Of a DNA stretch of 64,000 bases, positions 16,590 to 24,975 are shown one piece after another. The DNA comes from Dyella terrae (lineage in GTDB: Bacteria; Pseudomonadota; Gammaproteobacteria; Xanthomonadales; Rhodanobacteraceae), in contig NZ_SIZZ01000001.1 of assembly GCF_004322705.1 (NCBI RefSeq), positions 1,860,001 through 1,924,000 on the forward strand. The letters are read 5' to 3'. Position 1 is the stretch's first letter. Every line of letters begins with the position of its first letter. Position numbers and translations under genes: made by a program. The notes beneath the pieces are model-generated. The model did no database searches. It was not told where the DNA came from and saw nothing but the letters and a program-made list of their open reading frames with translations.

Positions 16590-19069
16590 GGCTGCTGCGC
16601 CTTGCCCTGCGCAGCCTTCGCCGCGAGTGGCACCTGCCGGAACTGAGGACACTCGCGGCCTCGCTCACCCTGGCCGTGGTCGCCCTCGGCGTGGTCTCCA
16701 CCCTCGCCACGCGCATGGAGCGCGGCATGCTCGCCAACGCGGCCGAACTGATCGGCGGCGATCTCGGGGTGACATCACCCCAGCCACTCCCCGCCGAGTA
16801 CGTTGAACAGGCAAAGGAACAAGGACTCAGCACCACGCACGGCGCCAGTTTTCCGAGCGTGGCCTTCGCCCACGAACAGAGCCAGTTGCTCGACGTGCAA
16901 GCCAGTGATGCCAGTTACCCCCTGCGCGGCAAGCTGGAACTTCGCCATCCGCAAAAGGGCGACTACGTTGGACACGGTCCTGCCACGGGCGAGGTCTACC
17001 TCGATCATCGCGCGCTGGTGGCACTCAATCTCAAGCCCGGCGACAACGTGCAGCTGGGCGGCCGCGAACTGCGCATCGCCGCCGAACTGGTGCGCCAGCC
17101 TGATGGCGGCGAACTATTCGCGCTGGCACCTCGCGCCATCATGAGCCTGGCCGACGCGGAGCAATCCGGCCTTCTGGGAACCGGTAGCCGGGCGCGACAT
17201 CGTTTGCTGGTCTCGGGGGACCCGGGCCCCGTGAGCCGGTGGCGCAGTTGGGTCCAGGCACAAACGTTGCCGCAGGGCGCTGAGCTGATCACGCCGGAAC
17301 AAACGCAGGAACGCATGCGCAGCGCCTTCGATCGCGCCAGCGCCTTCCTGCGCTTGACTGCCCTGCTCTCGGCTCTGCTCGCGGGCGTGGCGATCGCCCT
17401 GGCCGCGCAGCGTTACGCGCGACGCAAGACCAACGAAGTGGCCTTGCTGCGCGCCATCGGCACACCGCGTCGACGCGTGCTCGGCCTGCTGCTCGGCACG
17501 CTTGCCGCACTCGCCATTCCTGCGTCCTTGCTTGGCATCGTGCTTTCGCTGGGCATCGCGCAGGCGGCGTGGTCGTTTGCAAGCACTTTGTTCACCAGCG
17601 TTCCGGTGGACCTGCCGCTCGGGCCTGCCTTCGCATCCGCCGCCATGGGCGTGGCGGTGCTGGCGGGTTTCGCCTTGCCGCCGTTGACGCGGCTGGCGGA
17701 AGTCCCGCCCGTCGCCGTATTCCGTGACAGCATGACCAGCAAGGTGCGCCGTTTCGACGCGCTGTACCTGATCCCCATCGTCGTGGCGCTGCTGCTGATC
17801 TGGAGCCAGAGCGGCTCAGCACGCATGGCGGGCATCCTGGCCGTCAGCCTGGTCGGCGTTGCCGCCGTTGCCGCGCTGCTTGCCGCCGTGCTGCTCTGGA
17901 CGGCCCGGCGCGTCGCACCGGGCGCGCACCCGGCCCTGCGCCTGGGGCTTGCGGCGCTCGCGCGCCGGCGCGGCATGAGCCTGCTGCAGGCAACGGCACT
18001 AAGCCTTGGCCTGGTGGCGCTGCTCTTGCTGGCCATCGTTGCACCCGCGCTGCTGGAGGGCTGGCGGCGAGAACTGCCGGCGGATACGCCGAACTGGTTC
18101 GTCCTCAACCTGCAGGACGATCAGCGCGCGCCATTCGAGCAAGCGTTGTCAGGCATCGGCTCGCAACAGCTCAACATGCTGCCGCTGGCGGTAGGCAAGC
18201 TGACGGCCATCAACGGCAAGCCGATCGACCAGCTTCAGTTCAAGGACGAGCGTGCCAAGGACTGGAGCGATCGTCAGCTGCGCCTGTCGTGGGCCGACGA
18301 CCTGCCGCCGTCGAACCAGGTGGTTGCCGGTACATGGAGCGGTGCGCATCCGGCGCAGCCGGAAGTCTCCATCGACACGATGTGGCGCGACATGTTTGCG
18401 CTGAAGGTCGGCGACACGATGAGCTTCAGTGTCGGCGAGGGCACCATCGATGCACGCGTCGGCAGCATTCGCCAGGTGGACTGGAGTTCGTTCCGCGTGA
18501 ACTTCTTCCTGCTGCTCGATCTGGCCCACGCCAGCAACCTGCCACACACCTGGATCGCCAGTTTCTATGTGCCACGCGGGCACGCGCAGGACATGGCGAA
18601 GCTGTCGCGCGACTTCGGCAACCTCAGCCTGATCGACGTGGATGCCTTGCTTGACCGCGTGCGCGAAATCGTCGACCGCGTGAGCCACGCCGTGCGCTGG
18701 GTGCTCGGCTTCAGCTTGCTGGCCGGTGCGCTGGTGCTCGCCGCAGCACTGGCGGCGAGCGCCGCCGAACGTCGCCACGAAGCAGCATTGCTCCGGACCC
18801 TGGGTGCGCGACGAACCCAGTTGCGCGCGGCGGCGGCGTGCGAATTTGCGCTGCTAGGACTGGTCGCCGGCCTCACGGCGGCGGTTGGTGCAGCCGGCAC
18901 CGGGTGGTGGATGGGGCGCGCGGTGTTCCACATCGAGGGCTTCGTCCCTCCGATCGGACCTTTGGTGCTGTCCGCGCTGGCCGCCGCCGTGGTGGTCATG
19001 CTGCTTGGCCTGGCCGGCACGCGCAAGGTGACCCGGACCTCACCCATGCGCCTGCTGCGCGAAGGCTGA
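16586..19069 (+). CDS. ybbP: YbbP-like ABC transporter permease (FtsX/MacB superfamily)
   Basis: 827-residue permease with an N-terminal membrane helix (about 27-45), a periplasmic domain, a first FtsX-like bundle of helices (about 255-380), four further central helices (about 395-490), a second periplasmic domain (500-690) and a final FtsX-like bundle (about 710-815) ending MRLLREG. KTNEVALLRAIGTPRRRVLGLLLG and RRHEAALLRTLGARRTQLRAAA are the paired coupling-helix motifs of this family. It overlaps the ATPase gene by 4 bases. A GC-rich hairpin (19079-19104) follows the stop. Confidence 0.9.
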   Translation: MRLLRLALRSLRREWHLPELRTLAASLTLAVVALGVVSTLATRMERGMLANAAELIGGDLGVTSPQPLPAEYVEQAKEQGLSTTHGASFPSVAFAHEQSQLLDVQASDASYPLRGKLELRHPQKGDYVGHGPATGEVYLDHRALVALNLKPGDNVQLGGRELRIAAELVRQPDGGELFALAPRAIMSLADAEQSGLLGTGSRARHRLLVSGDPGPVSRWRSWVQAQTLPQGAELITPEQTQERMRSAFDRASAFLRLTALLSALLAGVAIALAAQRYARRKTNEVALLRAIGTPRRRVLGLLLGTLAALAIPASLLGIVLSLGIAQAAWSFASTLFTSVPVDLPLGPAFASAAMGVAVLAGFALPPLTRLAEVPPVAVFRDSMTSKVRRFDALYLIPIVVALLLIWSQSGSARMAGILAVSLVGVAAVAALLAAVLLWTARRVAPGAHPALRLGLAALARRRGMSLLQATALSLGLVALLLLAIVAPALLEGWRRELPADTPNWFVLNLQDDQRAPFEQALSGIGSQQLNMLPLAVGKLTAINGKPIDQLQFKDERAKDWSDRQLRLSWADDLPPSNQVVAGTWSGAHPAQPEVSIDTMWRDMFALKVGDTMSFSVGEGTIDARVGSIRQVDWSSFRVNFFLLLDLAHASNLPHTWIASFYVPRGHAQDMAKLSRDFGNLSLIDVDALLDRVREIVDRVSHAVRWVLGFSLLAGALVLAAALAASAAERRHEAALLRTLGARRTQLRAAAACEFALLGLVAGLTAAVGAAGTGWWMGRAVFHIEGFVPPIGPLVLSALAAAVVVMLLGLAGTRKVTRTSPMRLLREG

Positions 19070-19078
19070 CCGTACGAC

Positions 19079-19104
19079 AGCGGCCCGCTCGCGGGCGGGC
19101 CGCT
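19079..19104 (+). terminator. GC-rich hairpin after ybbP
   Basis: A perfect 9-bp stem (AGCGGCCCG with CGGGCCGCT) and 8-base loop start 10 bases after the ybbP stop. No T-run follows. The right arm runs into GCTAAAGT, a likely -10 region for the next gene, so the hairpin may separate the two transcripts. Confidence 0.45.
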
Positions 19105-19141
19105 GCTAAAGTCGCGCCGTGTCACTGGCGAAGGGCGGACG

Positions 19142-20260
19142 ATGATCTTCAGCAACGTACGCGAACGCGTCAAAAGCGAATGGCTGCTGGTGGCCTTTGC
19201 GACCCTTTCCATCGTGCTGGCGATCGTGGACCCGCGCCCGCTCGCCGACTACCAGCGCTGGCTGCAGCTCTCCACGCTGGCCGGCCTGCTCGGCCTGCTA
19301 ATCGCCATCCAGGGCATTCGCGATAGCGGGCTCGTCCAGCGCCTGGCCGCCGTCCTGCTGGCGCGGGCGCATTCACTGCGCGTCGTCGGCGTATTGCTGA
19401 TCTGCCTGACCGCGGTCCTGTCGATGGTGCTCACCAACGACGTGAGCCTGTTTCTCATCGTGCCGCTCACGCTCGCCATCGGGCGCATTTCCAACCTGCC
19501 TGTCCTGCGCGTGGTGGTGCTCGAAGCACTGGCCGTCAATGCCGGCTCGACACTGACGCCCATCGGCAACCCCCAGAACCTGCTGCTGTGGCAGTACGTG
19601 CGCGTACCGTTCCTGCATTTCGTCGCGGTCATGCTGCCCGTCTTCCTGACGATGTTCGCGCTTGTGCTGCTGGTGACCTGGTTCTGGTTGCCCAAGGGTC
19701 GCGTCGAAATGAAGCCCGAGCATCTGGATGGCCATCCGGTATCGGTATCGCAAGCCGCCTTATCGCTGGTCGCACTGGCCCTGATGGTGGTGATGATGGA
19801 TCACGGCCACGCGGTGCTCAGCGCCGCCCTCCTGATCGTGCCATTCGCCCTCTTCGACTGGCGGCTGCTGGCACGGATCGACTGGATGCTGCTCCTCACC
19901 TTCGCCGCGATTTTCCTGGGACTGGGGCACTTCGCCAATCTCAGCTGGGTGCAGGCTGCACTGGATCACATCGACCTGAGCAAGCCGCTGAATCTTTATG
20001 TGAGCGGCATCCTCGGATCGCAGCTGATCAGCAACGTGCCTGCGACGGTACTCCTGATGGAACATGCGCCCGATGCCATGGCGCTGGCCGTCGCAGTCAA
20101 CGTTGGCGGCTTCGGCGGCGCGATCGGCTCGCTGGCCAACCTCATTGCGCTGCGCCTGGCCAATCAGCCCGGCGGCATGAAAGTCCTGCACCAGGTCTCG
20201 GTGCCATTCCTGCTGGTCTGTGCGCCACTGGTGTACGTCGTCTGGCGCTATGTCGGATAG
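19142..20260 (+). CDS. SLC13/ArsB-NhaD superfamily anion permease
   Basis: 372-residue inner-membrane transporter of the ion transporter superfamily. About ten hydrophobic helices with two re-entrant signature regions are visible: VLTNDVSLFLIVPL and TPIGNPQNLLLW in the first half, and SNVPATVLLMEH and GGFGGAIGSLANLIAL in the second. This places it near arsenite, sodium/proton and citrate or sulfate permeases; the substrate is not resolved. The ATG has the ribosome binding site AAGGGCGG, and a TAAAGT -10-like box lies about 30 bases upstream. A strong terminator follows. Confidence 0.85.
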   Translation: MIFSNVRERVKSEWLLVAFATLSIVLAIVDPRPLADYQRWLQLSTLAGLLGLLIAIQGIRDSGLVQRLAAVLLARAHSLRVVGVLLICLTAVLSMVLTNDVSLFLIVPLTLAIGRISNLPVLRVVVLEALAVNAGSTLTPIGNPQNLLLWQYVRVPFLHFVAVMLPVFLTMFALVLLVTWFWLPKGRVEMKPEHLDGHPVSVSQAALSLVALALMVVMMDHGHAVLSAALLIVPFALFDWRLLARIDWMLLLTFAAIFLGLGHFANLSWVQAALDHIDLSKPLNLYVSGILGSQLISNVPATVLLMEHAPDAMALAVAVNVGGFGGAIGSLANLIALRLANQPGGMKVLHQVSVPFLLVCAPLVYVVWRYVG

Positions 20261-20261
20261 C

Positions 20262-20287
20262 AAAACCCCGGCGATCGCCGGGGTTTT
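20262..20287. terminator. Bidirectional intrinsic terminator
   Basis: Perfect inverted repeat AAAACCCCGGCGA with TCGCCGGGGTTTT: the A-run and T-run make it functional on both strands. It serves the permease gene and, from the other side, the convergent GSGD-repeat gene. Confidence 0.9.
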
Positions 20288-20313
20288 GTCGTCGCTCACG
20301 ATGTCCGCTTCAA

Positions 20314-21090
20314 TCAGTCGCGATCGCGCGGCACGTTGACCTTGCCACGCACGTCCGAGTGATTCACGTCGCCGCTGCCCTTGGCGCCCAGCGACAGATC
20401 GCCGCCGACACCCTTGACCGTCAGGTCACCGGAACCCAGCGTATCGGCGCGAACGCTGCCTTTCACGTCGCGCAGCTCCACGTCACCGGAACCGATGCTG
20501 CCAATGCGCGCATCGCCGTTGATGCCCTGGCCCTTGAAGTCGCCCGAACCGACGGCACCCAGGTCCAGGCTACCGATATCCTTCACGTCCATGTCGCCCG
20601 AACCGACGCTGGCGGACACCGGACCGCTGACCTTGGTGACATGCAGGTCGCCCGAACCAACGCGCGAATCGAGCCTGGCCACGTTGTTCACCCAGCCATC
20701 GCCCGAACCAACGTTGACCGTGAGCGGCATGTTCGCCGGCAGCGTCATGTCCGCCTTCAGGCCCGTGCTGGTGCTGCCGAAGAAATTGATGCTGATGTGC
20801 CGACCGCTCGTCCCCATCTCCACGATGAGCTGGTCGCCTTCCTTGTGCTGCGTGATCACCAGATCCGGCAGCAGCTTTTCGTCAGAGGCACAGGCGACGC
20901 CTTTGATTTCGCCCGTCGAGCCCGCGACGCCGTTGACGTGCAGGTCATAGCTGCGCACTTCCACCTGCACGGACTTGACGCCGGCCAGATCGAGTTTGAG
21001 TTCACGCGGGGCGGTGTGCCTGCAGTTGCTGTCGCCAGCATGCGCCGCAAACGGCAATAGCAGGAGGGAGGCAAGGAAAAGGTGACGCAT
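20314..21090 (-). CDS. Exported GSGD-repeat protein (DUF4097/DUF2807-like adhesin fold)
   Basis: 258-residue exported protein with a signal peptide ending near AHA. From about residue 130 on the chain carries seven GSGD motifs at 18-20 residue intervals (VGSGDGWV, VGSGDLHV, VGSGDMDV, VGSGDFKG, IGSGDVEL, LGSGDLTV, KGSGDVNH), the pattern of a right-handed beta-helix with a turn at each GSGD. Families such as DUF4097 and DUF2807 (head GIN domain) look like this. The repeats could bind calcium or a surface ligand, but function is unknown. I chose the ATG at 21090 because the signal peptide begins there. A single gene, followed by a terminator. Confidence 0.8.
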   Translation of the reverse strand: MRHLFLASLLLLPFAAHAGDSNCRHTAPRELKLDLAGVKSVQVEVRSYDLHVNGVAGSTGEIKGVACASDEKLLPDLVITQHKEGDQLIVEMGTSGRHISINFFGSTSTGLKADMTLPANMPLTVNVGSGDGWVNNVARLDSRVGSGDLHVTKVSGPVSASVGSGDMDVKDIGSLDLGAVGSGDFKGQGINGDARIGSIGSGDVELRDVKGSVRADTLGSGDLTVKGVGGDLSLGAKGSGDVNHSDVRGKVNVPRDRD

Positions 21091-21288
21091 GGGCGGGCTC
21101 CGGGAATTGATCGGTTCGGACAATCAGATGCATGCCAGGTGCAAAAGGTTGCAGATGCGGCGGCGTTCGTGAAGTGACGCCGGTCATGCCTCGACGGAGC
21201 CCGCATTTCACGCCTTCCTGACGGGCGCGGTCAACCAAGCCAGCGCCACAGCCGTTCTGCGCTCCTGAGTTCACGAAGGAGCCCGACC

Positions 21289-21819
21289 ATGAAGCCCGTT
21301 ACCCGGCTTGCCTCGATGCTTGCCCTGACCCTGGCTGGCGCCACCTCGCTGGCCCTCGCCCAGGATGCCCCTGCACCGCCCCCGGCGAAGAGCGGCGCAC
21401 CTGCCAAAGCAGCGCCACGTGGGGGTGACCGCCATGATCAGCGCGGCCCGCGCGACGATGACGATCGCGGGATGATGTTTGGCGGCCGGTTTGGACCGCC
21501 CGACTCGCCGGTGATCGGCGATCTGCGCGACCTGGAGCGCCTGTACGTGCAATCCGGTCGGGCCAAGGAACTGCCTGCGCTCTACAACAGCGTGCTGGCC
21601 AAGTCGCAGGATCCGCGCGTTCGCACCTACGTCTATCACCAGCTCGCCCGCGCGCAAGCTGCGCCCACCAATGTCGATCAGGCGATCGCGACGCTGCGCA
21701 AGAGCCTGGACGAAAACCTGGCCCAGGAAGCAAAGCGTCGCGACGAGATGGAAAAGATGCGCGCGGCCTGGCAGCAGCGCGCGGGCAATACGCCACCGCC
21801 TCCGCCGCCTGCGCAATAA
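21289..21819 (+). CDS. Exported hypothetical protein, Pro- and charge-rich
   Basis: 176-residue protein with a signal peptide ending at ALAQ (about residue 25), a low-complexity stretch of Pro, Ala, Arg and Asp (about 26-65, with APPPAKSGAP and RGPRDDDDRG), a helical region (75-160: LRDLERLYVQSGRAKELPALYNSVLAKS and LARAQAAPTNVDQAIATLRKSL) that resembles a short TPR or helical-hairpin repeat, and a C-terminal run of prolines. I do not recognise a family. The ribosome binding site AAGGAG lies 7 bases before the ATG, and a terminator hairpin follows at 21942. It could be a periplasmic scaffold or regulatory protein. Confidence 0.8.
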   Translation: MKPVTRLASMLALTLAGATSLALAQDAPAPPPAKSGAPAKAAPRGGDRHDQRGPRDDDDRGMMFGGRFGPPDSPVIGDLRDLERLYVQSGRAKELPALYNSVLAKSQDPRVRTYVYHQLARAQAAPTNVDQAIATLRKSLDENLAQEAKRRDEMEKMRAAWQQRAGNTPPPPPPAQ

Positions 21820-21941
21820 CGGAGGCTTTGATACGTCCGGCATCGCGCGCATCGCCCGGCAAGGACATGCGCGATACGGATCGAAATAACGATAACTACG
21901 TTGCAACGCACGCCATCACCCTGATGGACGAAGGGCGCCTT

Positions 21942-21975
21942 GAGGCGCGGGGACCCCAGACCTCGCGCCTCTTTT
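21942..21975 (+). terminator. Intrinsic terminator after the Pro-rich exported protein
   Basis: Stem GAGGCGCG with CGCGCCTC (21942-21949 and 21964-21971) followed by TTTT on the plus strand. It is about 120 bases after the stop at 21819 and just before the convergent mazG stop. Confidence 0.65.
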
Positions 21976-21990
21976 ATGTCCGGGTTGGCG

Positions 21991-22806
21991 TCAGCGCCTG
22001 GCTTCGCTGCGTTTGGCTTCCTGCCACAGCGCTTCCTGCGCGTCGAGATCGCGCTCCGCGAGTGCCTGGCCCTGCGCATCAGCGAGCGCTTCCATCAGGC
22101 GGAAGCGCCGTTCGAACTTGGCATTGGCATGCCGCAAGGCCCGCGAGAAATCCACGCCGGCATGGCGGGCGAGATTCACGACGACGAACAACACGTCGCC
22201 GATTTCATCCTGCAGGCGCTCGGGCGATGCGCCGTTGGCAAATTCGTGCCGGACTTCTTCGACTTCCTCGGCCAGCTTATCGAGCACCGGATGGGGATCG
22301 GGCCAGTCGAAGCCCACCGTCGCCGCGCGCTGCTGCAGCTTCAGTGCACGCTTCCACTCGGGCAGCCCGCTTGAAACACCCGCCAGCGCGCTGTCATCGT
22401 GCTGCGCACCCCTGGCGGCGCGTTCCTCAGCCTTGATCTGTTCCCAGGCCGCTTTCTGGGCGTCGAGGTCGTCGTAGCTGACGTCGCCGAAGACATGCGG
22501 ATGGCGACGGATCATCTTGTCGCTGATCGCATGGGCGACATCGTTGAAATCGAACAGCCCCGCTTCCTTCGCCATCTGCGCGTGGAACACCACCTGCAGC
22601 AGCAGGTCACCCAGCTCGTCGCGCAAGTCGTGCCAGTCCTTGCGGTCGATCGCATCGGCGACCTCGTAGGCCTCTTCGATGGTGTACGGCGCAATGGTCG
22701 AGAAGTCCTGCCCGACATCCCACGGGCAGCCACGTTCCGGATCACGCAGGCGCGCCATGATGGCGAGCAGATCTTCTAAGCGGTGACGGACGGGGACTTC
22801 ACTCAT
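21991..22806 (-). CDS. mazG: Nucleoside triphosphate pyrophosphohydrolase MazG
   Basis: 271-residue MazG with two tandem MazG domains. The first has EEAYEVADAI and LRDELGDLLLQVVFHA (the ExxE-12-28-ExxD metal site). The second has LAEEVEEVRHEF and LQDEIGDVLFVVVNLARH. It hydrolyses all nucleoside triphosphates to monophosphates and limits toxic nucleotides and (p)ppGpp. Its start overlaps the cysQ stop by 8 bases; it is the last gene of the operon gspN-hisN-nudE-cysQ-mazG. Confidence 0.94.
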   Translation of the reverse strand: MSEVPVRHRLEDLLAIMARLRDPERGCPWDVGQDFSTIAPYTIEEAYEVADAIDRKDWHDLRDELGDLLLQVVFHAQMAKEAGLFDFNDVAHAISDKMIRRHPHVFGDVSYDDLDAQKAAWEQIKAEERAARGAQHDDSALAGVSSGLPEWKRALKLQQRAATVGFDWPDPHPVLDKLAEEVEEVRHEFANGASPERLQDEIGDVLFVVVNLARHAGVDFSRALRHANAKFERRFRLMEALADAQGQALAERDLDAQEALWQEAKRSEARR

Positions 22807-23626
22807 GCGGTTCGATCTCGGCTTGCCGCAGTCGCTCGCGCCAGTCGATCGCACGATCGCCCATGGCGAGGAATTCGGGATTGAGCAGGGAATCCTTGGT
22901 GTTGTAGCGCAGCGTGCGACCGTGCAGGTCCAGCACGTCGCCGCCCGCTTCCTGCAGCACGCTGTGCGCGGCGGCCGTGTCCCATTCGCTGGTCGGGCCG
23001 CGGCGCAAATAGACGTCCGCATCGCCGCGCGCCACAAGACAGAACTTCAGCGACGAGCCCAGCGGAAACGAGGTGTAATCATCGCCAACCAGCTCCTGCA
23101 ACAGCCCGGCGGCGAGACCACCATGCGAACGGCTGCCCGCCACGACAGCGGGCTGCGCCAGCGGGCGCGTGGCAAGACGTTCCCACGCACCGTCCCTGGC
23201 CGTCTGGCGCCAGGCACCGTGGCCGCGCTCGGCGGCGTACAGATCGCCCGTCACGGGTGCCAGCACCACGCCCATGACCGGCTCGTGGTTATCGATCAGC
23301 GCGATGTTGACGGAGAACTCGCCGTTGCGCTTGACGAATTCACGCGTGCCATCGAGCGGATCGACCAGCCAGTAGCGTTGCCAGGCCTGCCGCGTTGCCC
23401 AGGGCAGGATGCGCGCTTCCTCGGACAACACCGGCAGTACTTCATCCAGCTGCGAAAGCCCCGCCACGATGACACGCTGCGCCGCCAGATCGGCCGCCGT
23501 CACCGGCGAATGATCGGCCTTGCGCTCGACGGCGAATTCTTCGGCGTAGACCGCAAGGATCGCTTCGCCGGCATCGCGTGCAATCCGGCAAAGCCGAGTC
23601 AGAACCGGAGACAGCGGTGCGCTCAT
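22799..23626 (-). CDS. cysQ: 3'(2'),5'-bisphosphate nucleotidase CysQ
   Basis: 275-residue member of the inositol monophosphatase superfamily. The metal sites are EEAR (in LPVLSEEARIL), WLVDPLDGTREF and the C-terminal SEWDTAAAHSVLQEAGG. It cleaves PAP made during sulfate assimilation. I start at the ATG at 23626, which shares an ATGA overlap with nudE; the longer frame has no family similarity. Neighbouring nudE and mazG are also nucleotide-cleaning enzymes, so the operon looks like housekeeping of nucleotide by-products. Confidence 0.93.
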   Translation of the reverse strand: MSAPLSPVLTRLCRIARDAGEAILAVYAEEFAVERKADHSPVTAADLAAQRVIVAGLSQLDEVLPVLSEEARILPWATRQAWQRYWLVDPLDGTREFVKRNGEFSVNIALIDNHEPVMGVVLAPVTGDLYAAERGHGAWRQTARDGAWERLATRPLAQPAVVAGSRSHGGLAAGLLQELVGDDYTSFPLGSSLKFCLVARGDADVYLRRGPTSEWDTAAAHSVLQEAGGDVLDLHGRTLRYNTKDSLLNPEFLAMGDRAIDWRERLRQAEIEPHE

Positions 23627-24177
23627 GGATTGAAGCGGCCGGCAAGGTACTCGCGCGCCATGAACAGCGCCGCGATCGAACGACCTTCGGTGACGTCGTC
23701 GCGTGCGATCAGTTCGTGCAGGTTGTCCAGCTTCCACGGCACCACTTCGAGCTCTTCAGGCTCGTCGCCTTCCAGCCGCTCGGGATACAGATCCTGCGCG
23801 AGCACCACGTGAGCCATGTGCGTCATGTAAGACGGCGACAGGGACAGGTTGTGCAGGATCTTCAGCTTGCGCGCGCCGTAACCCACTTCTTCCTTGAGTT
23901 CGCGATCGGCGCCCTGCTCGGCGGTTTCGTCCTGGTCCAGGCGGCCTTTGGGAAGGCTCAGTTCGTAGCGACCGACGCCTGCGCCATACTCGCGCACCAG
24001 CAGCACGGTTTCATCGTCCAGCATCGGCACGATGATCACGGCACCCAGGCCGCTGCCCTTCAGGCGCTCGTACGTGCGGCGTTCGCCATTGGAGAATTCG
24101 AGGTCCAGCTGTTCGACATGCAGGAAGTGACTGTCGTGGACGTCGCGGGTCGCATGGATGATCGGTGGCTTGCGCAT
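23623..24177 (-). CDS. nudE: ADP compounds hydrolase NudE
   Basis: 184-residue Nudix hydrolase with the complete Nudix box GRLDQDETAEQGADRELKEEVGY (positions about 78-100), which binds magnesium. The N-terminal RDVHDSHFLHVEQLDLEFSNG and the LSPSYMTHMAHVVLA region match NudE, which hydrolyses ADP-ribose, NADH and Ap3A. It overlaps cysQ by 4 bases and follows the hisN-like gene by 9 bases. Confidence 0.92.
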   Translation of the reverse strand: MRKPPIIHATRDVHDSHFLHVEQLDLEFSNGERRTYERLKGSGLGAVIIVPMLDDETVLLVREYGAGVGRYELSLPKGRLDQDETAEQGADRELKEEVGYGARKLKILHNLSLSPSYMTHMAHVVLAQDLYPERLEGDEPEELEVVPWKLDNLHELIARDDVTEGRSIAALFMAREYLAGRFNP

Positions 24178-24186
24178 CCGCCTATT

Positions 24187-24975
24187 CTACCCTCCCTGCG
24201 CCGCACGAAAGCGGGCCAGGGCCTGGGCGTGAAGCGACGGTGTTCCAGCCAGGGCGCTGGTGCTGTGCAGGCCCAGGGCGCGCCCCTCGAGGTCGGTGAA
24301 GATGCCGCCGGCTTCGTGCACGATCGCCGCCAGTGCGGCTACATCGAGGATGTTCACGTCCGACTCGATCACCAGGTCGAGGCCGCCGCGCGCCAGCAAG
24401 TGGTAATGGCAGAAATCGCCGTAACCACGAATGCGGCTGCTGTCGCGGATGAGGCCACCCAGTGCCTCCCAGCGCGCGTCGCGCGTCAGCGTCTTGATGT
24501 TGCCCGTGGAAAGGGAGGCATGGGCCATCGTGTCGGTCGCCGCCACGTGTACGCGCTGGCCCTCGAACCAGGCGCCGCCGCCCTTGCTTGCCCAGAAAGT
24601 CTCGCCATACACAGGCGCGCTGGACACGCCCAGCACCAGTTCGCCCTCGCGCATCAGCGCGATCTGGGTCGAGAAGAACGGCGTGCGTCGCACGAAGCTC
24701 TTGGTGCCATCGAGTGGATCGACCAGCCAGAGCAGGCCGTCGGAACCGCCATCGTGACCAAATTCTTCGCCGTAGATCGCCGCTTCCGGCAAGGCCTCGT
24801 GCAGGATTTTCCGGATGGCCAGTTCGGCCTCGCGGTCGGCAACGGTGACCGGCGTGGCGTCGCTCTTCCACTCCACGTCCACGCCACGTTGCCAGTAATG
24901 CAGGATGACTTCGGCCGCGGCGGCGGCGGCTTCCCTTGCTGCCGACAGGGCACTGGCCAGATTCACGTTGCTCAT
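24187..24975 (-). CDS. hisN: Inositol-monophosphatase-family enzyme, probable histidinol-phosphatase HisN
   Basis: 262-residue phosphatase of the inositol monophosphatase superfamily. Metal-binding motifs are YGEEFG, LWLVDPLDGTKSF and ILDVAALAAIVHEAGG. Similarity to the HisN branch (histidinol-phosphate to histidinol) seems most likely because Lysobacterales use this type, but inositol or other sugar phosphates are possible. The ATG at 24975 overlaps the gspN stop (ATGA), which fixes the start; the next gene, nudE, follows at 9 bases. Confidence 0.82.
   Translation of the reverse strand: MSNVNLASALSAAREAAAAAAEVILHYWQRGVDVEWKSDATPVTVADREAELAIRKILHEALPEAAIYGEEFGHDGGSDGLLWLVDPLDGTKSFVRRTPFFSTQIALMREGELVLGVSSAPVYGETFWASKGGGAWFEGQRVHVAATDTMAHASLSTGNIKTLTRDARWEALGGLIRDSSRIRGYGDFCHYHLLARGGLDLVIESDVNILDVAALAAIVHEAGGIFTDLEGRALGLHSTSALAGTPSLHAQALARFRAAQGG

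Noticed and set aside
22807-23037. Upstream extension of the mazG frame
   Set aside because: Lies inside cysQ, with no MazG similarity; the ATG at 22806 gives the family length.
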